From positions 62,001-126,000 of the forward strand of contig JAOALB010000046.1 in NCBI GenBank assembly GCA_025331125.1: DNA of 64,000 bases. Direction: 5' to 3'. Source of the DNA: Mycogone perniciosa. Lineage: Eukaryota > Ascomycota > Sordariomycetes > Hypocreales > Hypocreaceae. The position numbers and the translations under genes were made by a program. Below, piece after piece: positions 1 through 10,400 of this stretch. Every line of letters begins with the position of its first letter. The stretch's first letter is position 1. The notes under the pieces were generated by a model. That model was not told the DNA's origin. It saw only the letters and a program-made list of their open reading frames with translations, and ran no database searches.

Positions 1-1723
1 CAAGCCGGATCTCCTGGTCAACCTATATGAAGACAAGAGCCAAGGGTTGAGCGTCGAGGAGGCCTGCTACGTTCTAGATGGCATCGTCAGCGCTGGGAGT
101 CTCATGGACTACACGACCCAAGTGGAAAGACTTGCAACACAATTGTGTGACACGTGGCTGGCAAGAGACGGCCCGTTCTCATCTCCATCAGTATGCTCAT
201 CTTCAGTCCTTTCCAAAGGATCCCACTGACATACTCAGTGCTGTCTTTCCCTTACTGCCACCCTTTTGGCCTCTTCACTTATAAGACTGCTCAGAGCCTG
301 GTCCGAATCGGATCTCAGTCTTTCCAACGATCTCCGAGGTGTTAAAATCCCGCTCGTACTCTTTCAAATTTGGTTCCAGATCGTGCAACTCCAAAGTGCA
401 GATGGATCCTGGAGTATCGAGGGCTCTAATCGGTCCCCCGTGTATCCCATCTTGACGCTGACACGCCTCCACTCTCTGGTGCTTTTGGAAGACCTCGACG
501 TCAAGAATCGATCAGCAATTCTCGGTGGCCAAGTTCACATTGACCTGGCTAACGACAAGGTCGGAATCATCGAGAAGTCGTACGGTTTAGTGGCTAAGGA
601 AACGAGCCTGGCATTCAGCGAATGGAAACTCCAACCTTCGGCCATCCCTGTCAGCATTCCCGAGAAGAAACTGGCCAAGTTCGTTTACTTCTTCTCTAAA
701 CTTCCCTGTGCACAAGGCATCGAGCCCTGGAGACTAAGAGCTGCGATGGTAGAGGGATTTCTGTTCCTTCCGATGTTGATGCAACACAGGATCGACATGT
801 TCGATAGAGAAGGGATGAAGGACGAAATGTATCTTCCATTTATCGCCTTTACCTTCACCTGCGCCAACAACCTTCGGCCATTCCATGTCAGCGCCGATAT
901 CCTGTTCGACATGATGATCTTAACCTTGCGGGCGTATCAACTAGACGAGTTCGTCGAGCACGTCATCGGGAAGCATTTCGGAGATTCAACAGACGATATC
1001 AAGGCACTCATCCACGGGATATTTGAAGATGATAATGACAGACTCAAGGAGACGCGCGATAAGAAAGTGGATCCGACAGTATCCAGGGTTTACACTGCCC
1101 TCGCAGCCTTCAGGGACATCATTCTCTTACATCCTGCCGTCATTGCCGCTAGTGAGTATAATCGACATATTCTCAAGAACGAGCTTCGAGAATATCTCCT
1201 CGCTCATATCACGCAGCTGGAAGACAGCAAACGATTCTATCAGGACAAAACGGTCCCATTCGGCTCTTACAATACTTGGGTCCGCACAAGCGGGGCAACA
1301 CACGTCTTTGTTGCATTTTCCCTCGCCTACCTACATTGTCTCGATCCAAAATGCAGAGATTCTGTATGCTCTGCGGAGATGCGGTACATAATCCAGGACA
1401 TCTGGCTGCATCTGGGTAAGAAGGTCAGGATGGAGAACGACCACCCATCTCTAGTTCGGGATCGAAAAGAGCGCAATCTCAACTCGCTTGATTTTCCCGA
1501 GTTTGGACTCGGCTCGAACGGAAGCGAGACTGTGGAGGAAGCCTGCAAGGCGCTGATTAAGATTATTATATATGAGAAACGGCGGTGTGAGATGGCATTG
1601 AGAAGCTTGAAGGATATCGTAGGGGGGTCGGATTCTAACTTGCAGATGCTGACGTTTTACTACTTTCTCACAGACGTGGTTGGGGACGTCTATGCGGCTA
1701 GGGATATTTCGACAGAGGTGTAA
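1..1723 (+). CDS. Fungal bifunctional-type diterpene cyclase, C-terminal part (5' end outside window)
   Basis: Frame 2 is open from the left edge. An intron at 191-238 (GTATGC donor, CTGAC branch, CAG acceptor) joins in phase to the long second exon, so 557 residues are visible. Fungal copalyl diphosphate/kaurene-type synthases are usually about 950 residues, so roughly 400 N-terminal residues, including any class II DxDD motif, lie outside. The class I half is recognisable. A KDEMYLP segment (near base 821) sits where the first metal-binding motif is expected, followed by a TFTCANNL segment. NDHPSLVRDRKE (near base 1436) matches the fungal NDxxSxxRDxxE second metal motif, followed by RNLNSLDFPEF, typical of fungal diterpene cyclases. 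The first motif keeps only two acidic residues in a row, which is unusual. The likely role is ionisation and cyclisation of a C20 diphosphate; the product cannot be told. A prenyltransferase gene follows on the same strand. Confidence 0.85.
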
Positions 1724-2211
1724 CGAACTACTGTCTAGGTACTAGCCGCCTATGGGTATAAAACATAAGCACCGAAAATAACCGAATACTATGGAGACCC
1801 GCTATGAGATGAAACGTTAAACTCTGAATATACGCATAGAGCTAAGCCAAATGTATGCTAATATTTACCTACTTCGGGGACCTCGTATAGAGCCATTAGT
1901 AGACTAGTACTACTACTGCTATAACTAATACATATACTCCGTACATATATAGATATATATTACTACTCCGTAGTCTTGGGAGTTAAGCTAGCGTAGATCG
2001 TAACTCGGCACCATAGGTAGTATTACTAGTCCGTACAGTAACCCAACGTGGTACAGCCAACTTCACATATATTAGTAGTAGAATAGTAAGCAACCTACAA
2101 AGTATAAAAGGTTTATCGGACAGGCTCTCTTCAATCATTTTGAATTGCAGCAAGAATATACCTACTGTCGATTACTAATGTAATATATCCCTTTCTGTTC
2201 TGAGAGTCATC
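1724..2211. other. Intergenic, AT-rich
   Basis: There are no coding signals. Short TA-rich runs (ACTACTACT, TATATA) dominate, with two copies of the TACTCCGTA motif at 1935 and 1964. It should hold the cyclase terminator and the prenyltransferase promoter; I cannot point to a specific element. Confidence 0.6.
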
Positions 2212-3413
2212 ATGGATAGTCTCAATGTTGATGAAGCGTACGCTACAGCCGCCTCGGCGCTGAGAAAAGACCTGATTGCATATGTCCAATCTCTCCAAAG
2301 CCCTGTTCAAGTGATTGATAGACTAAAGAAGGTGTGCTGTTCTTGAACCATCCTCATTCTTTTACTGACGAACCGCACCTAGTCTTTGGACGCAAACACG
2401 CGAGTTGGTCGCCAGACCCGTGCTCTCGCTGTGCCGCAGATGGCTATTGCAATGCTTGGGCCTGCCATCACCCCAGATCAAGTAAGAGACTTGTGCATGC
2501 TTGGGTGGCTTGTGCAACTCCAGACATCCTATGTCCTTGTTGCCGACGATATTGTTGATCGCTCGACAACACGCCGAGACGCACCGACATGGTGGAACCG
2601 TCTTGACGTCGGGAACAGTGCTGTTAGCGATGCCTTCATACTGAACTTTTGCATCTACTATTTACTCCGGCTCCATTTCCAAACACACCCGACTTACCTC
2701 GACCTGGTCCATCTGTTCCATGAGAACAGCTTCTTGATCGAGATAGGCCAATCTGCCGACCACCTCATCGCCAGTGCCGGCTCCGGTTCTGGGCAGGGTC
2801 AGGAGCGGGTCAAATTCTCCGAGTACAACATGGAGAATTATGACTTCATCATTACGCATAAAGGAGGCCACTTCTTCGGCATGGGAGCTCTCGTCGCCCT
2901 AGTGTACCTGCAACTCGGCACCGCCAGGAACACGACACAGCTGAAGGACATTGCCATATCCTTTGGTAAATATGCTCAGGTGCAGGACGACTTTCTCGAT
3001 GCCTTTGCGAACCCGGCCGAGATTGGAAAGATCGGAACGGACATCCAAGAGGGCAAATGCACGTGGCTCGTCATCAAGGCGCTGGAAAAATGCACACCAG
3101 ACCAACGGAGGTTGTTGTTGGAGGAGGATTATGGAGTCCAGGACGAGGAGAAAGTAGAGAGAGTTAAAGCGCTATACAGGGAGCTGCGTCTAGATGAGGC
3201 GTATTCAGAGTACGAAGCGGAGGCGTTACGAGAGTTAAAGGCTATGGTCGAGAAGCTTGATGAGACAGAAGGGCTAACTAAAATGGCATTGAAGAACTTG
3301 CCAGGTAAGCATATCAAGGAGGTCTTGAAACTGCGAGTATATGCTAACACCGCTCGATAGTGAAGAACGTTAACTTTGGAAGTCAGCGAATGACAATACA
3401 AGATATTAAATAA
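2212..3413 (+). CDS. FPP/GGPP synthase-like trans-prenyltransferase
   Basis: Exon 1 (2212-2331, 40 codons) is followed by an intron at 2332-2382 (GTGTGC donor, CCTAG acceptor) and a long exon. Both aspartate-rich motifs are present: DDIVDRSTTRR (first) and YAQVQDDFLDAF (second), with a GKIGTDIQEGKCTW region, as in farnesyl diphosphate synthases. It should condense IPP with allylic diphosphates. The two residues before the first motif (positions -5 and -4, in SYVLVADD) are Tyr and Val, where eukaryotic FPP synthases carry two Phe that cap chain length, so a longer product such as GGPP is plausible. The 3' end is ambiguous. A good intron at 3305-3360 (GTAAGC, CTAAC, TAG) gives a C-terminus ending at 3413. 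If it is unspliced, translation stops at 3360. It lies 488 bp behind the diterpene cyclase, which fits precursor supply inside a terpenoid cluster. Confidence 0.85.
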
Positions 3414-3570
3414 GACATAATATCTAGGGCTGGGATTATCAAGTAATATAGATAGAATAGACTAACACTATAAAATGCTTGCTTCAAAAATTCTTTTTTT
3501 CAAATTTTCAGAATTCTTCAGAACGTTCACTATTTCACAACTCTGTAGGCCATCACCTTGCCACAAAGAT

Positions 3571-4221
3571 TCATATCTGGCCGGAGCAACTCATCATATT
3601 GAAAGTCGAGCACTCTACGGTCAGGCCGGTTTTCTCACAGCTCCCCTGAATATCTACTGTCACACACTCTCCTTTGATGGTTGGTCGGGCTGAAGTCAGA
3701 ACAGCCGATACAATTTCCCCATCAGATGGAATACTGTCATTAAAAGCCACCACCTAGGTCGACACTTCCACTCAGATCGTGATGCTTACACCTCTAGATG
3801 CACTGGCACCTCTATTTCTAACGGTAGCTTGTTGACTGTTGCTTGTAGCGGCTAGGTTTAGATCGGCACTTCCATCGATACCTTGACCAATACTTGGAGT
3901 TGGAGTTTGTTGACCGTTACTTGGATTTGGCTGATGGATATTGGCAGTAATACTGGTATTAGCAGCTAGAAAGTTACCAGCAGCTCCACTTTGATTAGGG
4001 GTATTAGAATTAATAAAACCATCACCTTCGGTTTGAATAGGAACGTTACTCGAAGGTTGTTGATCCGGGAGAGCAGATAGGCTGTTGATGGACAAAGCTT
4101 AAGAGCCGGGAGATGGGTGTGAGATAACAGGAGAGGCGACAGCAGGTATAGAACCGCCAATAGGTGCGGCGAGAGCGCTGCTGGTGAGGGAGGACAGAAT
4201 AGCGAAAACGCCCGACTTCAT
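3571..4221 (-). pseudogene. Putative small secreted protein with in-frame stop
   Basis: On the minus strand an ATG at 4221 opens MKSGVFAILSSLTSSALA, a clear signal peptide with an AxA-like cleavage site. The frame meets TAA at 4099-4101 after 40 codons. The same frame then stays open for a further Ser/Asn/Gln/Pro-rich stretch to 3772. If a very short (36 nt) intron at 3751-3786 is removed, it continues to a C-terminal part with four Cys, ending at 3571. Either this is a broken gene, or the stop lies inside an unrecognised intron: a weak GTTCTA...TTAAG candidate of 57 nt would remove it in frame. I do not recognise the family. Composition and signal peptide suggest an extracellular, effector-like or wall-associated product. 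It neighbours the terpenoid genes but has no evident link to them. Confidence 0.4.
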
Positions 4222-6024
4222 AGTGTTGAGTTGAAAGTGTAGGCGCTTATACTGAAGTAATTAAGATAGAGTAGAGGGATCAGAGTGTTTATGTTAGTAC
4301 AGATGCTATACGAAGGCTGGGCATATCTAATCTAATATTATAGGGGGGTTAAGCTGCCATTTTATAGTTACGAAGTAGGACTCTGCTTGATCTAATGACA
4401 ACTTTGGAACAAATACTAAAGCTAATTGCTAGCCAACTACTCCGTATATAAGTCATGGTCTCTTGAGTTAAAATCCAGACTACAATTCTGCAAGGGCGGG
4501 CACTGAAATGAAAGTAAGACTGGCGTAATAAGTGCTTGTTCATGGAATGCGTTACTGTCAAAGGAGCATAATAGAGGCGAATATCTGGCCTATGGTATAG
4601 ATTTTAAAACCCTCTTATCCTTTAGGAATTGGATATCATCCTCAGCAGTGAGCGGAGGATCCAGTGCTTCATATAGAAGAAGGCTTAGTATTACTGCCAC
4701 TCCCTTTCATTAGATTACGTGACTAGGAAGAGTATACATTTATGTCGCGTAACTCGGGTACGTAGTCAGTCTGAACACATCACGATAATAGAGCCTTTTG
4801 GGCACCTGAAATTCCACTCAACTGCACTACATTGTGTTGTGTGTTTCTCTTGTCTGCTCCCTCGATCCTCATTGGTTTCCTATCCAGCCATTTTATCGTA
4901 GAAAGAGACCGCCGCGTGTTCTGTTTCACCTCGCGTAAGATCACCTCGTCCCTTACATACCCGATTTCGAATCATTCCAACAACTAGAACCACGTTATCC
5001 CTCATTCGAAATGAAGGTCGGAGATCAATGGAGTCATATGGAAATGCGTTTCTTGAGACATAGTGGCCGCTCTTCTCATGTCCGCTCTTCTTACGACCGG
5101 TCTGTTTACAACAAGACAGGTAGAATCGACGGTTTGAAATGGTATTTAAAATATTCGTAACCGTAGAATGACGCATTTTACGTATGTCTAGTAGGGGGTG
5201 CTGTTGTGTATAACGAATGGACTGTAGTCGCTGGACGGGCTCCTTTTTCGGCAAGTAAAAGCTGGATAAGAATTACCCAAAGCAATGAGAGTCATCTGAT
5301 ACATAATTAGCTACCGTTTTCTTTTTTCCCGTCGTCTCTTTTAATGGACAGGGGGGAATCCACCAGTAAGTAGTATGTCTTGGTCGTTGGTTTTAATACA
5401 GTATTACCGGGTAGTAGTACTCCGTAGTATTAACTGTGCTCTAATAATAATTATAGTGTCCAATACCAACGCCAATCAGGTCCTCATAATCGGCAGAGGA
5501 TTGGCCGCTTTGTCGCTAGATCAACCTCGGGCCACCTTCAATCGGACCACCAACAAAATCACCAAAAAGATGCCCCGACAACGCCCACATGTATTTATTT
5601 ATACCTTTTTCTTTTATCTCTCCTTTCAAGCATTTTCGCTAACGAAATATAGGGTCAAGGGAAGTCCAAGTGGGCCCGGTTAAGACGGGAGAAGAGAGAG
5701 AAGAGCCAACAGGAGAAGAGCCAACAGGAGAAGAAGGATGAAGAAAAAATGAAGCAGCAGGAGTAAAAAGAGGCGAAGATGGAGGAGGAGAAGAATCAAT
5801 CCAGCCCACAACAGCCGTCTTCATTTATAGGTAAGGGCTTTGTAGGTAATTCATGAAACACAATGTTCAGCTCTTCATCCGCTCTCTCGATGCTTCTTTG
5901 GGTTTGATGATGTGGCTGTGAAGACTCAATCACTGAGATCTCTGAAAGACAGCCAACTCAATTAGAGGTTGCAATAAAATCTCCGACATCCCACACACCT
6001 TCTTAACCTCCCTCTCAATTCATC
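4222..6024. other. Intergenic, AT-rich, no supported gene
   Basis: I see no convincing gene. TACTCCGTA occurs at 4438 and 5418. A purine-rich tract lies near 5685-5797 and includes the 15-bp unit GAGAAGAGCCAACAG twice in tandem. Near 5065-5100 the CCGCTCTTCT word is repeated. A 124-codon minus-strand frame around 4880-5254 has no recognisable domain, and its composition looks random. Confidence 0.5.
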
Positions 6025-6988
6025 TCATGACTGTCTCCTCCGCGTGCTGCCCGATATACTCCTCGCCCCAGACATAAAATGGTCTTCTCCACCACGTTGA
6101 GCCGCCAGGATGGCCTCCTGGTAATAGCGTCTCCTAGCCTCCCTGAGCTCTCTCTCTTGTAGTCTTGTTCTCGAACCTGTAACGGAAGCTGCTGGAACTC
6201 CTCCGGCAGCGGCTCGACTCTCTGCTGCCACTGCTGCCACTGCCGTCCTCACCGTTGCGTCTGGGTGCCGAGCGAGTTCCATGGCGGCCCGCTGCCGTGC
6301 TCGTTGCTCTTCACCGTCAGTTTCGTCCAGCACCCGGATCCAGTAGCCAATTTGCTGGGTGGCTTCCTGGCGGCGGTTGATGCGCTCAGTGATAGAGTTG
6401 ATGAACCCCTGGATTGTTTGGTGGATCTCATCGTTGAGTCTTGCAGATGAGACATTGTTGTTGCTGTTGTGGGAACGAGTGGAAGAGCCGCTCTCGCCTG
6501 GTTGTCTTCGGGGGTTATTATGGACTTGCTGTTGATGGGATGAAGATGGCTGGAGAGTGTTGCGGTTGTGTGCTCTGCCCTGCCCATGATGAGGATGCTG
6601 TGTCTGCGATGGACGACATTAGTTAGTAAATGAGATTAAAGAGGCTGTGATAGGGACTGACATCTCTGTCTCCCGTGTCTCCAACGTTGCCAAAAGCCAT
6701 TCGACGAATTCTTTCACCCGCACCATCTGCATCACCACCATGAAATGACCCCTCTTCATGTTCAGTACTAGAGCAAGGACAATCGTTCTCATCACCGCCC
6801 TCGCAGCAGCTGTGACAGCAAGATGAGCAGCAACAAGTTGAGCAGGAATACTCTGACCCCGACTCACTCTCTTCCACATATACGTAGTCTAGGGGAAACT
6901 CCCCTGGCATTCGGCCCCTATTGCCTTGAGGTGCGGCCTGCCGGCCGTGTCCATTGGAGCGGACATTTTGCTGGTCATTGTCAGCCAT
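6025..6988 (-). CDS. Unknown protein with Cys cluster and Ala/Arg-rich helical C-terminus
   Basis: There are two exons, 6662-6988 and 6025-6603, split by a textbook intron at 6604-6661 (GTCAGT donor, TACTAAC branch, CAG acceptor), phase 0. They encode about 301 residues. The N-terminus is polar and acidic (DYVYVEESESGSEYS). A dense cysteine run follows at about residues 49-72 (CSTCCCSSCCHSCC, then CPC), then a His/Gln/Asn-rich linker. The C-terminal half is predicted helical, with charged segments such as ITERINRRQEATQQIGYW and many Ala/Arg/Glu. There is no signal peptide or membrane segment. I do not recognise the family. The Cys cluster could bind metal or be palmitoylated, but neither can be claimed. 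It lies tail-to-head downstream of the myosin gene on the same strand. Confidence 0.75.
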
Positions 6989-7460
6989 GATGAAGGAATG
7001 ATGTTGAGGATGTTGGTTGTGTCGTTTTCAAGAACTCGAACTGAAATGGCAGAAGCCAGCACCTTGATATAGCAAGAGAGTCAAGAGTCGTAAGCCGTCA
7101 ACCGTTGTACGGTTAATGTTTGTGTCGTACCACTCCTCGGAGCCGGACACATACGTGGTATGACCCCTTCCTCAAGTCATCCATCGCCGTCTTCGTGACC
7201 TGCCATTGTTCAACTCGGATAGCCACGTCAAACATCACATACTCAAGACCAAATGGTACAAGTACCTCCTTGCTTTCATTAAACTATGTAATACCGACCA
7301 TAAAACAAATCCAAGCCTGAACAGGCATCCCATATAATACAAAGCCTGCCAACCCCCCTTCTCCGTTCCTAATCACCGGCCGTCTACGCATGAGCAACCG
7401 TCAACCCAAACACAAAACGCCATTACCCATGCCACCTCACGTCACTCATTCGATGCTGCG
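6989..7460. other. Intergenic between myosin 3' end and unknown gene
   Basis: This stretch should contain the 3' UTR of the myosin gene and the promoter of the unknown Cys-cluster gene. No further element was recognised. Confidence 0.5.
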
Positions 7461-10400
7461 TCACAAAAAGCCCTTGGTGAGACTAGGAGCCCTGTTCAGG
7501 CTGCCGTTTCTCTGGGGCACATCAATCAGCGTTGACTCCTCAGTGTCGCTGCCTCTCCACGGGCCCATCCGGCTGCGGACGCTGCCCACCCCGTTTGAGC
7601 CCTTGTCTGTACGGAGACCCTTCCATCCTTCTAACTCTCGCTCTAGACGAAGTACCTTCTCTTTCTCTTCTCGGAGCTCACGCTCGGCACGACGCGCAGA
7701 TAATTGGTTCGAAGACTCGGATGCCTGCAGCTCATCAATCGTCTTGAGAAGTTTGTCGACCTTGTCGCGCATGCGGTTGACGTCCTCCGCCAGCTGCGTA
7801 TTCTGTTTGTCCTTACGTTCCACCTGTGTCTGAAGGTCCTTGACAGTGCGGTCGACGTTTCGGACGGAGCGTTGAGATTTTGTCTTTTCCGTCTCATGGT
7901 CATCCAGTTGGTATTCAAGCTACAAGTGTGTCAGTAAATGATTGCTGCTGCAAAATCGCCTTTTGGGTTAATTACCTCCTGGATACGCTTGTGCAAGAAC
8001 TTAATATCCTGGCTTGCGCTAGAATAACCCTTGGTCTCGAGGTCGACAAGCTTAAGCTGTGCCTCGTTCAAGCTCTTTTCCAGTGTTGCTTTCTGCTTTT
8101 GCAACCCCACACTGACTTCACGCTCGGCTGCGACGTCCTTCTGAATCTCAGCCACGAGAGCCTCGGCGCGTCGCATCTTCTCCACCGCAGCAATGGCGAT
8201 GTCCTCTTGCTGGGCCAGGTTAGACTTCAGATTCAGAATCTCCTTGTCCACACCTGCAGCATCTCGAAGCGATGGGCTGCCGCCCTTGGCAAGCTCATCA
8301 AAGCCAGCCTTAGCCTCTGCTAGACGGGCTTCAACACCCTTCTTCTCTCGGATTAAGAGGTCGCGCTCTGACGTGATCTCATCCACCGTTGACCGGAGTG
8401 ATCGGACTTGTGACAAAAGTGATACAATCTTGCCTTGGGCCTCATTGTGGGCATTCACTGCCTCGTCACGCGATGAGGCCACATCAGCCAATGTGGACTC
8501 CAATCGTGACTTCTCCTTGGACCATGTCGAGCTATTCAACACCTCATCATCCCACTTCGATCGGAGCTCGTCAAGCTCCTCGCGAAGTCTGGCAATCTCG
8601 GCTTGTTTGAACAGTTTCTCCTCCCGGGCAAGATCAAGCTCTTTGGCAAGAGTGGCAAATTCGGCTTGATACTTCTTGCGAGTTTGCTCCATGCTCGATT
8701 CCTTGTCCTCGATGTCCATGGCTCGCTGGTTGCGGTAGTCTTCTAACTCGTGCTGAAGTCGTTTCTTGGCTTGCGTTGCAGCATCGAGATCAGTCGATAA
8801 ATCCTCCACCTTGCCTTCGAGTCGGTGATTCTGGCTCTGAAGATCCTCAATCAAGGTATCCATCTTCTGTCGCTCAGACATAACCTCAGCATATGTATCC
8901 TCCGCTTCCTTGGACTGCGACCTGGCGAATTGCTCTGCCCTGGTGGCCTTCAGTACAGCAATCTCTGCCTGCTCCAGCTTGCTGAAGTACTCATCTGCTC
9001 GGCCCTTATACATCTCCAGACTTGAGGTTACGTCAGCGAGCCTGGATGTTTCTGCATCCAGTCGAATTTGAAGGTCGGTGAACTCCTGAAGCAACTGGCT
9101 CCGGCTTTGAGACTCTTGCTCGCGAGCCGCCGCCATCTCTTGAAGATCTGACCTTGTGTCCCGGAGCTCGACTTCTAACCCGGCCCGCTCGCGGCGCATT
9201 TTGTCGAAATGAGCCTTGACGTCAGTCAATTCCGCCACGGCATCCTTATGATCATGAAGAAGGGAACGACGTGCTTCTTCCTGGCTGTTGAAGATATCCA
9301 AGAGCTCCTCGTGAGTCCGAGTTTGAATATCGCGTAGTGACAACTCGCCTGCTCGCCTGCTCTTGTCCATCGCTGCCATCTTCTTATTGGAATCATCAAG
9401 CTGATCCTGAAGAAGGCTGTTGGCTTTTTCGAGCTTCTGCAAACGCAATTGTGACATGCCGTCGTCATAGGCGTCTGGAACGGGCGTGCTTCGCTCAATC
9501 TGACTCTGGAGCTGGCGATTTTGCATCTGTACCAACTGGAGCTGATTCTGAAGCTCTTCGTTCTCCGCTTTCAAATCCGCAACGTTGTTCAGGCTTGAAT
9601 TGCCTGGTATCCTATCAGAGTGTGCGGGGTCTTGTAGGTTTGTGTCCTGGAAACGTCGAACAGGAATTGTATTGTTAGAACCTTGACGGATACCGATCTT
9701 CACCGGCTTCCTCGTCGAAGGAGAACCATAAGGAGCCTCATTCAAATGAATGTCTTCCAACTTCGGTCTGCTGATGCTATCGCTTCGCGAAGTGGCCCTC
9801 AGCTCATTCAGTTGGCTCTCGGCATTCGTCCTCGCAACAGTCTGAACACGAACCTTTTGCTGCAGTTCCTCAACTATGCGGACCAGATCAAAGTTCTTGA
9901 GCAAGACCTTGTCGTTACTAGCATTTGACTGAGGAGGAATAGGCACCTCGGGGTCTACCATCTTCAACGCCTTGAGCATTTGGGCACGCAACTCCTCAAG
10001 TTCCTTGTCTCGCGAGTCGAGTGAGGCCTGCAGGGTGCGCACGGTAGATTGCGTTTGGTTCCGTAGCTGACGTTCTGACTCAATGTTGCGGTTGGCTTCT
10101 GCAAGTTGGACCGTGAAATTTGAAGAGGCCTTCTCTGCATTCCTACTAGCCTTTGCCTCCCTGGCTACCTCGTGGTTCAGATCTTCGAGGTTAAGATGGA
10201 GCTTTTCAACCTTCTTTTCCAATGCAGCAATGTTCAACTGGGAGTCACCAAGCTGCTTGTTCAGCTTCTCGTTGTGGTCCTCCAGCCTCACCTTTTCTGC
10301 GCGAAGTGAGAGGACCTGGCTTCGGGACGCCTCCGTCGCTCGCGAATTGGATCGAGCAATTTCGAGGCCTTTTTGTTGCAGTTTATTGAGCAGGGCTCTA

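Noticed and set aside
4880..5254. 124-codon minus-strand frame
   Set aside because: No domain, start region unconvincing, sits in AT-rich DNA with short repeats; chance is the simpler explanation.
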